From: a virus
Reading direction: 5' to 3' (one strand)
IMG/VR virus record: IMGVR_UViG_3300036859_000056
Span: 1 to 28,249 of that record
Length of the DNA: 28,249 nt
The translations under genes and the position numbers were made by a program. Every line of letters begins with the position of its first letter. Position 1 is the first letter of the stretch. This document shows positions 14,209 to 20,948 of the stretch, piece by piece. The notes below the pieces were generated by a model. The model made no database searches. It had not been told where the DNA came from and worked only from the letters and a program-made list of their open reading frames with translations.

Positions 14209-16280
14209 CGACTCGGCTCTATATCCGTCGCCCAGTCCTGTTCGGTGGGGATCACATTGCCCTGACCGATGACTACGGCCCACGGCGGGGCGCCCCGTTC
14301 ATGGACGGTGACCGCTCTTTGGTTGAGCTCGGGATGCGCTGCGCCGACGGCGCCGCTTCGCAGGGCACCTTCCTGTTCACCGACCCCTACGCCGACCCCG
14401 ACGCGGACCCGTTCGCCACCTCATTCCCGCTGGCCCACAACCTCGTCACTTGGACTGAGGACGCGCCGGGCTCGGAGATTTGGCTGTTCCGCGGGCGGGT
14501 GGCGAACGATGAGGGTGGTCGCGGTGAGGCGGTGGTGGACCATGAGACGGAATGGGAGATCACCGTTGACGACTGCAACGTGGAACTCCGGGGTCAGGCG
14601 TTCACCGAGCATTGGGTCCGCCCCGAGGAAACGGATGTAGCCCGCCTGGTTGCGCTCGGACTGTACACCCTGAACGGCGCCAGCTCGACGGCTCCCAACT
14701 CCCGCGAGTCGTGCGTCGTCACGGTCAGCACGTCGCACCTGACCCCGAACACCAATACGGTGACGATGCCCGCCAAGAAGTACGTCGCCGGTTCTCAGCC
14801 CCAGGATGTGGTCAAGGACTGCGCCGAGGTGGCGGGCAAGAACTACGGCGTGGTCATCCACCACACCGGCGGATCGCATCTGTGCCTGTTCTACACCGTG
14901 CCCGGTGACCACACCACTTACGTCAGCCCGATTACGATCAGCGATCACGTCGAGGATTGGGACCCCGACCATCCGACCAACCCAGTGCTGGAGCCGCACT
15001 GGGAACGGGGCGCAGCCTCGATCTTCTCAATGCAGCAGATGCTCTCGGGGATGGTCGGGGTATGGGGCAGCTCTGAGGAGTCGGTGTTTGTCGAGGACAC
15101 CGCAGTACGGGACAACTACGAGTACTGGGTCGAGTCCTACCACGCCGGGGGCCAGACTGCCGCTGAGGCCGAGGACAAGACGGCAGGTGTGTTCTTTCAG
15201 CGCAAACAGCTTCAGGTCACTCACCGTGCCAGCGTGATCCTGAAGGCCGATCAAGTGGATATGGTCGGGGCCGGCATGACGCTCCTCATGCGGACTGCGG
15301 CGACGCACGACCCCGACGTGGAGAGCTTCATTACCCGTCGCATAGTGGAGTGTCGGTTCGAGCCGCGCAATGACGGGCGCTACTGGTGCCACATGGACAT
15401 CGAGCGACCCTTGCTCCTGAACCCTCGGGGACCGGGTTACACCGGGCCGATCCCTCCGGTGCAATCGGAGCCGCCGGTCGATGCGATCACCGATGTCCTG
15501 TGGAACTTTGATACCAACAACAAGGACACCACGAACACCTATCCAGTCGGCGGGGAGTATCACTCGTCCGGCTATATGTATGCCAACGTCGGCGTCGGAC
15601 CGGGGACATTCAGTTCATCTCCTCAGCACCCGATCGGGGCGGGCACGTTCACCTTCTTCGGCGACTTCTTGAATCGTAATCTGGAATGGAACCCGAACGG
15701 GATCAAGGTCAGGGTGTGGTATGACGCGGGGGCTGGATTCGTCGTGGTTCACACTAGTCCATTTCTCAGTGTCGGAGGTGGCTGGGAGTCGTATTCGGCC
15801 GAGATTGTGTTCCCGGTCGGTACCACGAAGTGGGTGTGGCGGGTCGAGGCGCCGGTATCGGCGGCAGATAACGTTGGATTAGAGCATGGCAGCACCGCCC
15901 CAGCCTTCGCGGGTACGGCAGCGCCCCTTCCGGCGACGAGTTCAACCGGGACCATCGGAACCTCCCCGATCTATGCCCCTGCCGATCATCAGCACGGCGC
16001 GCAGGTGGCGCAGGTCACCGACATCTCTGACGTGGGTGAATACTTCGTTGCGGATGATGTCGAGGATGCGCTGGCGGAACTGGCTGCCCGTGACCACGGT
16101 GACCTGGGCGGCCTGACCGACGACGACCACCCGCAGTACCTCCAAGCCAGTAAGCTAGGAGCAACAGGGGCGGTCGGTCCCATCCTGATCGCCGATGACC
16201 ACTCAACCCCGATCGTGTTCGCCGACATCCTCCTGACCGAGGAAGGCGACGACATTCTTTACTCTGACGTAGGAGGCTAA
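14205..16280 (+). CDS. minor tail/tail tip protein with fibre C-terminus (691 aa)
   Basis: Coupled to the tape measure gene by ATGA. The N-terminal 400 residues (RRPVLFGGDHIALTDDYG, GMRCADGAASQGTF, IWLFRGRVANDEGG, EITVDDCNVELRG) have the strand pattern of distal tail/tail-hub proteins whose domains encircle the tube. The middle part (about 440-560) is a carbohydrate-binding-like beta-sandwich (WNFDTNNKDTTNTYPVG, TFTFFGDFLNR, WVWRVEAPV). The C-terminus has HGDLGGLTDDDHPQYLQ, a recurrent turn motif of phage receptor-binding fibres, and ends in short strand repeats (ADILLTEEGDDIL). It probably links tube end to receptor binding. Confidence 0.8.
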   Translation: MTTRLYIRRPVLFGGDHIALTDDYGPRRGAPFMDGDRSLVELGMRCADGAASQGTFLFTDPYADPDADPFATSFPLAHNLVTWTEDAPGSEIWLFRGRVANDEGGRGEAVVDHETEWEITVDDCNVELRGQAFTEHWVRPEETDVARLVALGLYTLNGASSTAPNSRESCVVTVSTSHLTPNTNTVTMPAKKYVAGSQPQDVVKDCAEVAGKNYGVVIHHTGGSHLCLFYTVPGDHTTYVSPITISDHVEDWDPDHPTNPVLEPHWERGAASIFSMQQMLSGMVGVWGSSEESVFVEDTAVRDNYEYWVESYHAGGQTAAEAEDKTAGVFFQRKQLQVTHRASVILKADQVDMVGAGMTLLMRTAATHDPDVESFITRRIVECRFEPRNDGRYWCHMDIERPLLLNPRGPGYTGPIPPVQSEPPVDAITDVLWNFDTNNKDTTNTYPVGGEYHSSGYMYANVGVGPGTFSSSPQHPIGAGTFTFFGDFLNRNLEWNPNGIKVRVWYDAGAGFVVVHTSPFLSVGGGWESYSAEIVFPVGTTKWVWRVEAPVSAADNVGLEHGSTAPAFAGTAAPLPATSSTGTIGTSPIYAPADHQHGAQVAQVTDISDVGEYFVADDVEDALAELAARDHGDLGGLTDDDHPQYLQASKLGATGAVGPILIADDHSTPIVFADILLTEEGDDILYSDVGG

Positions 16281-16283
16281 CTC

Positions 16284-16853
16284 ATGGCTGGTGGCGTATT
16301 CAGCACCGCGAAGCTGCACGGGATGACGATCCGGGAGTCGGCCACCGACGGCTCGGACTTCACGAACCCCGATGCCGATTACCGGCGTCTGTTCCTCGGC
16401 GAGGATGGGGAGCTTCACGTCAAGGATTCGGCTGGGGCGGTCACGACCATTGGCGCATCCGGCGTCGGGAATATCACTGGCAGCGCCGCCGCCAAATGCA
16501 GCAGCGCCGTCACGCTCACGACCTCCCTCCAGGACATCACCGGTGCCACGCTGACGATCGTCCCAGCGGTGGCTGAAATCTGGATCGTGACCTCGATCTG
16601 GGACTTCTTCTGGAGCACCGCCAACGCCGGCAACGTCGCGGTTGGCTCCACGGTTTACGATGGTGTTCAGGAAACCCCGCAGGGCACCTTCCAGGGCAAT
16701 GTGGTCGGTCGAGCGACGGTCGCCCAAGTCCACCGGATTGCGGCGACAGCGGCGTCACACACGATCAAACTGCAGGCCCAAAAGACCGGGGCCAGCGGCG
16801 TGGCCTCCGCGGAGGTCCACTCGCAGATCATGGTCCTGCGCTATGTGGCTTAG
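16284..16853 (+). CDS. tail fibre/receptor-binding-like protein (189 aa)
   Basis: The gene starts 3 nt after the preceding stop, with GGAGG upstream. The N-terminus (IRESATDGSDFTNPDADYR, RLFLGEDGELHVKDSAGAV) has the fibre-attachment pattern 'D-x-R-x-L-F-L-G-E-D-G-x-L-x-x-K-D-x-x-G'. It is followed by a Gly/Ala/Ser/Thr-rich beta head of about 130 residues (TLTTSLQDITGATLTIV and IWIVTSIWDFFWST). This looks like a short trimeric fibre with a jelly-roll head. A role in host recognition is inferred from position and composition. Confidence 0.7.
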   Translation: MAGGVFSTAKLHGMTIRESATDGSDFTNPDADYRRLFLGEDGELHVKDSAGAVTTIGASGVGNITGSAAAKCSSAVTLTTSLQDITGATLTIVPAVAEIWIVTSIWDFFWSTANAGNVAVGSTVYDGVQETPQGTFQGNVVGRATVAQVHRIAATAASHTIKLQAQKTGASGVASAEVHSQIMVLRYVA

Positions 16854-16886
16854 CACAGTGACCTTCGAGCAGATCGTCCGGGCCGC

Positions 16887-16898
16887 TAGGATCACGCC
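16887..16898 (+). promoter_or_regulatory. -10 box of a putative leaderless promoter for the lysis genes
   Basis: TAGGAT (16887-16892) is followed by exactly six bases and then ATG 16899. A weak -35 candidate, TTCGAG (16864-16869), lies at the ideal 17-nt spacing. The ATG has no clear Shine-Dalgarno. It would give the lysis cassette its own transcript with a leaderless first gene. Confidence 0.4.
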
Positions 16899-17213
16899 AT
16901 GACCATTGACTGGCCTGCCACCATTACCGCTCTCGGTGCTCTCGTCACCGCGGTCGGCGTCATCGTGATCGCGTTCCTCAACTATCGCCGTGGGATCGTG
17001 GCGGACCTCGCTGAGACCGTGGAGAAGGAACTGCTGGAGGCGCAGAACGCTGAGTTGGTCCAGACCAAGGGCGGCATCTATCAGCTCGGCAAGAAGCTCG
17101 ACGGACGGCTCCAAGAGCTGTTGCAGCTGACCGAGATTTCGGCGCGGGCGCAGGGCGTCCTCGAAGGGCGGGCCGCGCAGAAGGCGAATGACATTGAAGA
17201 GAAGGGAGATTGA
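16899..17213 (+). CDS. membrane protein with coiled-coil, lysis region (104 aa)
   Basis: One transmembrane helix spans about residues 9-28 (ALGALVTAVGVIVIAFLNYR), with a short N-terminal stretch and a basic exit. It is followed by about 70 residues of charged helix (VADLAETVEKELLEAQNAE, LGKKLDGRLQELLQLTE, LEGRAAQKANDIEEKGD). One membrane helix plus a soluble coiled coil upstream of the endolysin suggests a type III holin, an antiholin, or a spanin-like protein; these cannot be told apart here. It is the first gene behind the putative promoter at 16887. Confidence 0.7.
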   Translation: MTIDWPATITALGALVTAVGVIVIAFLNYRRGIVADLAETVEKELLEAQNAELVQTKGGIYQLGKKLDGRLQELLQLTEISARAQGVLEGRAAQKANDIEEKGD

Positions 17214-17214
17214 G

Positions 17215-17388
17215 ATGGACCTGCGATGGGTGCAGATCAGGGCGTGGCACGCCGTCAAGGGCGAGCGGGTCATGAACGTATACCGGACCTACTGCGGGCG
17301 CTACGTTGCCGGTGAAACGGTGGACGACCTGCCCAGCGAACGCTCGTGTGAATCCTGCCTGAGAATCGTGGCGCGCCTGAATGACTGA
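17215..17388 (+). CDS. small zinc-knuckle-like protein (57 aa)
   Basis: The start was chosen at ATG 17215, just after the previous stop and preceded by AAGGGAG. The 57-aa product has VQIRAWHAVKGERVMNVYRT followed by YCGRYV and SERSCESCLRIVARL. The Cys-x(n)-Cys-x-x-Cys arrangement together with His suggests a single zinc site. Similar short 'R-A-W-H-x-x-…-C-G-R…-S-C-x-x-C-L-R' proteins are recurrent in actinophage genomes, but their role is not known. Its stop overlaps the endolysin start. Confidence 0.65.
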   Translation: MDLRWVQIRAWHAVKGERVMNVYRTYCGRYVAGETVDDLPSERSCESCLRIVARLND

Positions 17389-18418
17389 AGTCTGGTCCGA
17401 GGTTGATCCGGCGCTCACGTCGTACACCGACTGCACTTACTGCTCGGTGCTCATGGTCATCGTGGCGTCGGGGTTCACGGCCTTCCCGCTGGGCGCGTAC
17501 ACCCACGCGGAACGCAACGCCTTTCGGGGCGGGGATACCCGCCTGAACTTCGGAGGCCCGGTGGACCGCGCCTTGGCGCGCTACAGCGTCAACGTCGTGT
17601 CCCCCACCCCGTACAGTCAGAGCGGCTTACAGGCGGCCCTAGCGGCTCGTGGCAACGCTTTCGCGGTGGCTGGCCGAACGGCCAACTTCCCGGCGGGGCA
17701 TCCCATCCGCCGATGGGACCCGACGTTCTCCGGCTTCCACGCGGTGTGCGTGATTCCGTTCGGCAATGGACAGGTGTTGTGGCTTGACCCGCTGGCACCG
17801 ATGGGCTTTGTCGGCGACGTGATCCCGGCCTCGGACGTAACCAACGTGTTCGCGCTGGGCAACTATCCGAACGACGCCCGCTACCTACCCGTTAGCATGG
17901 TGAACGACGTGAACCTCAAGGGCACCCCCATCGAGCCGGTGAACAACCGCAAGACGACGCTGACTAGCGCCGCCGGGTTCACCGAAGATCCCACGGCGGC
18001 ACCCTATAACAACCTCCGCGTCCTACCGGCGGGCACCGTGTTCACGGTGGACTGGATCGTGCAGGGGAACACCTTGGCGGGGACGGACCGCTGGTATGGC
18101 GGTTGGGCAACCGGCCCGGCGCAGTTCGGCTATGTCATCAGCGCTAACTGCGGACCGCTGGTGCCGATCGAGACGGTGGAGGTTCCCGGACCTACGGTAA
18201 CCGTTCCGGGGCCGTTCACTCAGGCTGACGTGGACAAGGCGGTGTCCGATGCGATCGCTGCGATCCCCGAGATTCCGCCGCTGCCCACGCCGAGCGTTGA
18301 CGTGGCTGGCGCTTTGACGTTGCTCAACGCCATGACCACCCAGACGAACCGGATCGCCACCGCCCGGTCGGAGGTTGTCCGGCTCAAGAACGCCGCGAAG
18401 GTGAAGCTGGGCGGCTAA
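17381..18418 (+). CDS. endolysin: C39-like cysteine peptidase with SH3-like domain (345 aa)
   Basis: The N-terminal 150 residues fit a papain/C39-like fold. A candidate nucleophile Cys18 lies in SYTDCTYCSVLMVI, His120 in FSGFHAVCVI and Asp136 in VLWLDPLAP, with the usual spacing and order (C, H, D). A second domain at about 190-255 (TLTSAAGFTEDP, LRVLPAGTVFTVDWIV, DRWYGGWATG) has an SH3b-like strand order and probably binds the cell wall. A Pro/Val linker (VEVPGPTVTVPGPFTQADV) and a C-terminal helical tail follow. It would cut peptide bonds in host peptidoglycan. The ATG overlaps the upstream stop by 8 nt. No signal peptide is seen, so a holin would be needed. Confidence 0.8.
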   Translation: MTEVWSEVDPALTSYTDCTYCSVLMVIVASGFTAFPLGAYTHAERNAFRGGDTRLNFGGPVDRALARYSVNVVSPTPYSQSGLQAALAARGNAFAVAGRTANFPAGHPIRRWDPTFSGFHAVCVIPFGNGQVLWLDPLAPMGFVGDVIPASDVTNVFALGNYPNDARYLPVSMVNDVNLKGTPIEPVNNRKTTLTSAAGFTEDPTAAPYNNLRVLPAGTVFTVDWIVQGNTLAGTDRWYGGWATGPAQFGYVISANCGPLVPIETVEVPGPTVTVPGPFTQADVDKAVSDAIAAIPEIPPLPTPSVDVAGALTLLNAMTTQTNRIATARSEVVRLKNAAKVKLGG

Positions 18419-18849
18419 TGCCCTGGTCGCATTTGACTCCAGATCAGCGCTTCTTTACGAAGGTAGACCTGAGCCGTGGTATGTCAGCCTGTTGGGAGTG
18501 GATCGGATATCGGGGGCCTGCAGGATACGGAGAGTTCTGGTGGGACCCGGCGCATGAGGAGGTGCATGCCCACCGCTTCGCCTATGAGCACTTCGTCGGC
18601 TCAATTCCGGCTGGTCTGCAAATAGATCATCTCTGCCGAAACCGCGGATGCGTAAACCCGATGCATATGGAGGCAGTCACCATCCGGACAAATCTTCTTC
18701 GAGGAAATGGAGCGCCGGCGAGGAACGCGCGCAAGACGGAGTGTCTCCGGGGGCATCCTCTCAGTGGAGCTAATCTTTACCTCAGCCCTTCCGGAAGTCG
18801 AACATGCCGAGCGTGCCAAAGGATGTTTGGCAGACAGAAGAGGAGTTGA
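18418..18849 (+). CDS. HNH homing endonuclease with zinc-ribbon tail (143 aa)
   Basis: The ATG overlaps the endolysin stop (TAATG). The family hallmarks are in order: RFFTKVDLSRGMSACWEWIG, AHRFAYEHFVGSIPAGLQ, the catalytic IDHLCRNRGCVNPMHMEAVT (about residues 68-87), and a Cys pair tail TECLRGHPLSG ... SRTCRACQR. This is HNH_3 with the common C-GH...C-x-x-C ribbon. It separates the endolysin from the next membrane protein, is richer in A/T than its neighbours and is likely a free-standing mobile endonuclease. Its stop lies 2 nt before the next start. Confidence 0.9.
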   Translation: MPWSHLTPDQRFFTKVDLSRGMSACWEWIGYRGPAGYGEFWWDPAHEEVHAHRFAYEHFVGSIPAGLQIDHLCRNRGCVNPMHMEAVTIRTNLLRGNGAPARNARKTECLRGHPLSGANLYLSPSGSRTCRACQRMFGRQKRS

Positions 18850-18851
18850 TC

Positions 18852-19190
18852 GTGCTGACCGAAGCTAACCGTAGCCTCGCCGCCTACTTCGCCGCGTACC
18901 TGATTCTCGGCGGATCGTTCTACGGCTTGGTGATCTATCCCTACGTCCTGGATGATCTGGTCAAGGGATTCCTGATCAGTATCGCAATGTTGGCGGGCAA
19001 CTGGATTTTCCAGAAGTCCACCACGGATGACACTGCCCGCCAACAGCAGGCGGCAACCGCCGCAGGCGCAGCAGCGGGTGCCATGGTCCCGAGTACAACG
19101 ACTACGGTTACGGAAGGGCCACCTATGAAGGTGACCACCGGCCCTACGCCTAACGGCCTAGTAGCAGAAGAAGAGGAGGATTTGCCATGA
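18852..19190 (+). CDS. holin candidate, two membrane helices (112 aa)
   Basis: The start was chosen at GTG 18852 because AGGAG (18841-18845) sits 6 nt upstream; a longer frame from 18804 would overlap the HNH gene. The first helix is about residues 8-28 (LAAYFAAYLILGGSFYGLV) and the second follows after YPYVLDDLVKG (FLISIAMLAGNWIF). The rest is a soluble tail, Ala/Gln/Thr-rich and then acidic (EEEEDLP). Two helices with a charged C-terminal tail, close to an endolysin, is a class II holin arrangement. The stop overlaps the next ATG. Confidence 0.7.
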   Translation: MLTEANRSLAAYFAAYLILGGSFYGLVIYPYVLDDLVKGFLISIAMLAGNWIFQKSTTDDTARQQQAATAAGAAAGAMVPSTTTTVTEGPPMKVTTGPTPNGLVAEEEEDLP

Positions 19191-19285
19191 CTATCGAAGA
19201 CCCGAAGGATGAGCCCGTCGAGGCGCCGGCCCCGACTGAGCCGGAGCCCGCCGAGGAACCCGCCGAGGACGAGGAGAAGGAATGA
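19187..19285 (+). CDS. acidic Pro/Glu-rich peptide (32 aa)
   Basis: The ATG overlaps the previous stop, and its own stop overlaps the next ATG. The 32 residues consist almost wholly of Glu, Pro, Asp and Ala (VEAPAPTEPEPAEEPAEDE). It is too short for any fold and may be disordered. The double ATGA coupling and the strict third-position G/C bias support translation. No function can be assigned; a disordered partner of the preceding membrane protein is one possibility. Confidence 0.5.
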   Translation: MTIEDPKDEPVEAPAPTEPEPAEEPAEDEEKE

Positions 19286-19374
19286 GACTCCGCTATGAGG
19301 TCATCCGCCGGGTGGCCCGCGTATTCGGCGTCCATGTCTCGGGCGCCTACTGCTGGTGCCGCCGTGACGCTTGA
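19282..19374 (+). CDS. basic Cys-containing peptide (30 aa)
   Basis: Coupled by ATGA to the acidic peptide. The sequence begins MRLRYEVIRRVARVFGV and ends SGAYCWCRRDA. It is amphipathic and basic with a C-W-C pair near the end. No family is recognised. The evidence for expression is the overlap chain alone. Confidence 0.4.
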   Translation: MRLRYEVIRRVARVFGVHVSGAYCWCRRDA

Positions 19375-19438
19375 GCGGGCGCTGACCATCCTAGGTGGTC
19401 ATCGTGATTGTTCTGCTGAAGTTCCTCGGCGTGGTCTA

Positions 19439-19618
19439 GTGTTCTGGTTGGGCTTCGCCATTGGCATCGTGGGTGGGTACCGCATAGGACAGCGGTTGCG
19501 TTCAACCGTCGCGGTGCCCGCCCACCCCTTCGATTACCGCGATCCGGCGACGTGGATGCCTGTGACCAACAGTTGGTCCGGGCCTATGACGACTTTCACC
19601 ATCAGCCCGAAACACTAG
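19439..19618 (+). CDS. small membrane protein (59 aa)
   Basis: From GTG 19439 the product starts VFWLGFAIGIVGGYRIGQRL, a membrane helix with a glycine zipper pattern and basic flank. A soluble tail follows with DYRDPATWMPVTNSWSGPM and ends SPKH. The frame stays open upstream to 19295, so starts at 19364 (GTG) or 19334 (ATG) are possible and would add a soluble N-terminus. A tiny hydrophobic frame (19395-19439) ends exactly on this GTG, which may supply coupling. It could be a holin, antiholin or spanin component. Confidence 0.5.
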   Translation: MFWLGFAIGIVGGYRIGQRLRSTVAVPAHPFDYRDPATWMPVTNSWSGPMTTFTISPKH

Positions 19619-19626
19619 GAGAACCC

Positions 19627-19812
19627 ATGAACCAAACCATCATCCGCTTCATCGAGGCGTTCGTCGCCGTCTTCGTCGTGGCGTTCGCCGCCGACCCGCT
19701 GTTCGGTCAGCCGGTGGACCTATTCGGCGAAGGCGGCTTGCAGGCGCTCGTTACTGCGGCGGTGGCGGCGGCGCTGCTCGCCGTCCGGCGCGTCCTGGCG
19801 ACCTCGGGGTAG
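19627..19812 (+). CDS. holin-like membrane protein (61 aa)
   Basis: The start was chosen at ATG 19627 with AGGAG seven bases upstream. Two hydrophobic stretches are visible: FIEAFVAVFVVAFAADPLF (about residues 8-26) and ALVTAAVAAALLAVRRVL (about 40-57), separated by a Gly/Asp turn. Small Ala-rich two-helix proteins like this at the end of an actinophage lysis cassette are usually annotated as holins. It is the last gene before the non-coding region. Confidence 0.65.
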   Translation: MNQTIIRFIEAFVAVFVVAFAADPLFGQPVDLFGEGGLQALVTAAVAAALLAVRRVLATSG

Positions 19813-19900
19813 ACTTCGGTAGGTGTCGGCCGAGCGGCGTTGAGTCGTGGACGGGCGAGCTGCAGCGGACCCCGATGGATCAGCGGCCGGCCCTTTGACC

Positions 19901-19909
19901 TGCTATATT
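19901..19909 (+). promoter_or_regulatory. extended -10 promoter, first unit
   Basis: TGC-TATATT (TG at 19901-19902, hexamer 19904-19909) is a good extended -10 element. The expected start is near 19916. No coding start follows at a sensible distance, and a terminator lies at 19952-19986, so the transcript would be short and non-coding. Confidence 0.4.
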
Positions 19910-19915
19910 CGCAGC

Positions 19916-19986
19916 CTGCGCTGACCCGAGAGGGAAGGCGTGGGCACGGAAGGCCCCGAAGGCGAAAGTTGGAGGGGTCTTTTGTT
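19916..19986 (+). ncRNA. putative short non-coding RNA 1
   Basis: A promoter-like element (19901-19909) and a terminator-like hairpin (19952-19986) bound about 70 nt without a reading frame. It contains ACCCGAGAGGG (19924-19934), which matches ACCTGAGAGGG at 6974-6984, and both copies are followed by a hairpin ending TTGGAGG and a T-rich tract. GACCC near the 5' end could pair with the GGGGTC arm of the terminator, so a switch between two structures is possible. It may be a regulatory leader or an independent small RNA. Confidence 0.35.
19952..19986 (+). terminator. terminator-like hairpin with T-tract
   Basis: GGCCCC (19952-19957) pairs with GGGGTC (19974-19979, one G-U), with a 16-nt loop and TTTTGTT directly after. 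The stem is short, so strength is uncertain. Confidence 0.45.
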
Positions 19987-19995
19987 GCGATCCGC

Positions 19996-20004
19996 TGGTA
20001 GAAT
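19996..20004 (+). promoter_or_regulatory. extended -10 promoter, second unit
   Basis: TGG-TAGAAT (19996-20004) is a perfect TGN extended -10 element with the same hexamer as at 207. The start would be near 20011. It lies 10 nt after the preceding terminator. Confidence 0.45.
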
Positions 20005-20010
20005 TGAGGG

Positions 20011-20116
20011 GCTAGGCGAAGTCATCTCCGTTTGGCGCCCGGCTTCCTTTGGCTGGGAGGAGTACCCGCCCCGCGCCGCTCTCTGTCACATGAGAAACGC
20101 CGGGGCGGGTTTCTTT
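20011..20116 (+). ncRNA. putative short non-coding RNA 2
   Basis: About 105 nt between a strong extended -10 and a strong terminator, with no convincing reading frame. A GGGAGGAG stretch at about 20055-20062 could act as an anti-Shine-Dalgarno target or ribosome binding site, but no start codon follows at proper distance before the terminator stem. It could be a leader, an sRNA, or a decoy. Expression is inferred only from the flanking signals. Confidence 0.35.
20065..20116 (+). terminator. strong intrinsic terminator
   Basis: CCCGCCCCG (20065-20073) pairs perfectly with CGGGGCGGG (20101-20109). The loop can fold further through TCTC/GAGA, and TTTCTTT follows at 20110-20116. It insulates the early region from upstream transcription. 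Confidence 0.8.
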
Positions 20117-20127
20117 GTGTGCGGGTA

Positions 20128-20153
20128 TTGACAGCATGGTGTATTCTGTATGG
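20128..20153 (+). promoter_or_regulatory. promoter for the early operon
   Basis: A perfect TTGACA (20128-20133) is present. TATTCT (20142-20147) lies exactly six bases before GTG 20154, the leaderless geometry seen at 207, 16887 and 28079, but its spacing from TTGACA is only 8. TATGGG (20149-20154) has a 15-nt spacer. Which -10 is used is not clear. Confidence 0.5.
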
Positions 20154-20363
20154 GTGACAGAGAGCCAAGTCCCTCTTCTCACCGCCAAAGAGGCGGCGAA
20201 GCGCCTCCACGTTCACGTCAATACCGTGAAGCGCATGATCCGCTCTGGTGCCCTGCCTCACTACCGCTTCGGCGAGCGCGGCGACATCCGCCTTTCCGTC
20301 GAAGATGTGGACGCGTGGCTTCGGGCGCGGCGGAAGGAAGGAACCGATGGGACTACTCGCTGA
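20154..20363 (+). CDS. excisionase-like HTH_17 DNA-binding protein (69 aa)
   Basis: PLLTAKEAAKRLHVHVNTV (first helix, turn and start of recognition helix), then KRMIRSGALPHYRFG (wing), then DIRLSVEDVDAWLRARRKE. This is the full MerR/excisionase-like winged HTH_17 fold seen in phage Xis proteins and early regulators. The start was chosen at GTG 20154; ATG 20136 is also in frame but lies between the promoter elements. As the first gene after a double terminator and a promoter, it is the likely regulator of the early operon. With no integrase in sight a role as excisionase is doubtful; a repressor, activator or replication accessory role is more likely. Confidence 0.8.
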   Translation: MTESQVPLLTAKEAAKRLHVHVNTVKRMIRSGALPHYRFGERGDIRLSVEDVDAWLRARRKEGTDGTTR

Positions 20364-20607
20364 CTCGGAGAACAGCCAGGACCGCGAAGCCCTCTCGTCG
20401 TATCACGAGAACCGCGCCGCGACCTTCGCGCCGCAGTCGGTCCGGCTCACCGTCCGGCTCCAGTACGACGCGCCGCTCGGCATGTGGTTCGCCATTCTGA
20501 CTGATGACCGCGACGGCCATGTCGTCGCCTCGTTCCGCGACTGGTCCTCGCTGGATGTGCTGCGGGAAGCGGCGCTGGTGGCGGATCGGGCGACGGTGCA
20601 GCGATGA
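20347..20607 (+). CDS. hypothetical early protein (86 aa)
   Basis: The start was chosen at ATG 20347, with GGAAGGAA upstream and a 17-nt overlap with the HTH gene. The N-terminus is polar (ADSENSQDREALSSYHENR). The body has strand VRLTVRLQYDAPLGMWFAIL and DDRDGHVVASFRDWSSLDVL with a final helix. The 'L-x-F-x-W-x-x-x-L-x-x-D-x-x-G...F.x-W' flow resembles small phage domains that pair a beta hairpin with a C-terminal helix, but no family is named. It lies in the early cassette. Confidence 0.6.
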   Translation: MGLLADSENSQDREALSSYHENRAATFAPQSVRLTVRLQYDAPLGMWFAILTDDRDGHVVASFRDWSSLDVLREAALVADRATVQR

Positions 20608-20702
20608 TCGGCGCTGTCGGTTTCGTCCTCGGTTGGCTGCTGGTCGCCGCTGCGTTGGCCTTCGGATTACTGGCTCTCATGAGCGGAGCTATCTACCCGT
20701 GA
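20604..20702 (+). CDS. small membrane peptide (32 aa)
   Basis: The ATG overlaps the previous stop and the stop overlaps the next GTG (GTGA). The 32 residues are almost wholly hydrophobic, with one transmembrane helix (AVGFVLGWLLVAAALAFGLL). No family is recognised. It may act on the host membrane or exclude superinfecting phages, but that is speculation. Confidence 0.5.
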   Translation: MIGAVGFVLGWLLVAAALAFGLLALMSGAIYP

Positions 20703-20827
20703 TCCGCCGACTCAAGGGCGATCCTCTGACCCGATATCAGGTGGACCGCGATACAGGATTTCCTCGATCAAGCCCTCGCCGCCGAGCGGCGGGCCACGGT
20801 GGAACGGATGCTCGCCATGAGGCATGA
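20699..20827 (+). CDS. short basic peptide (42 aa), possibly not functional
   Basis: Starts GTG 20699 by overlap with the previous stop. The first 20 residues (VIRRLKGDPLTRYQVDRDTG) look protein-like. The remainder is Arg/Ser/Pro-rich, and the DNA from about 20757 reads better in another frame (DFLDQALAAERRATVERM). A frame shift inside an ancestral gene would explain both. Confidence 0.35.
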   Translation: MIRRLKGDPLTRYQVDRDTGFPRSSPRRRAAGHGGTDARHEA

Positions 20828-20948
20828 CTATCAGAATCTCCCTCACGCTCAGTTCGCGATCAAGTGGCCTGACTGGCGGGAATGGGAGGAAGTGCTGCCG
20901 ACTTATTGCGGCTGTCAGGACTGTCGGTCGTGGAGGTCTGGAAGTTGA
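20799..20948 (+). CDS. small Cys-rich protein (49 aa), 5'-degenerate
   Basis: From GTG 20799 the product includes MRHDYQNLPHAQFAIKWPDW and a Cys cluster YCGCQDCRSW. The coding-like sequence continues upstream without a start codon as far as a TGA at 20727: DFLDQALAAERRATVER matches IEAEERRATVERI in the 25937 gene, down to near-identical DNA. It is therefore probably the truncated or frame-shifted relative of that gene, now starting internally. ATG 20808 or 20817 may be used. It overlaps the preceding frame by 29 nt and its stop overlaps TTG 20945. Confidence 0.45.
   Translation: MERMLAMRHDYQNLPHAQFAIKWPDWREWEEVLPTYCGCQDCRSWRSGS

Noticed and set aside
19813-20153. tRNA gene in the largest gene-free stretch
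   Set aside because: No cloverleaf or T-arm GTTCRA-type sequence was found; the stretch is explained by promoters and terminators.
20154-20363. Excisionase of an integrated prophage
   Set aside because: No integrase, attachment site or host flank is present in the closed circle, so only a general regulator call is supported.
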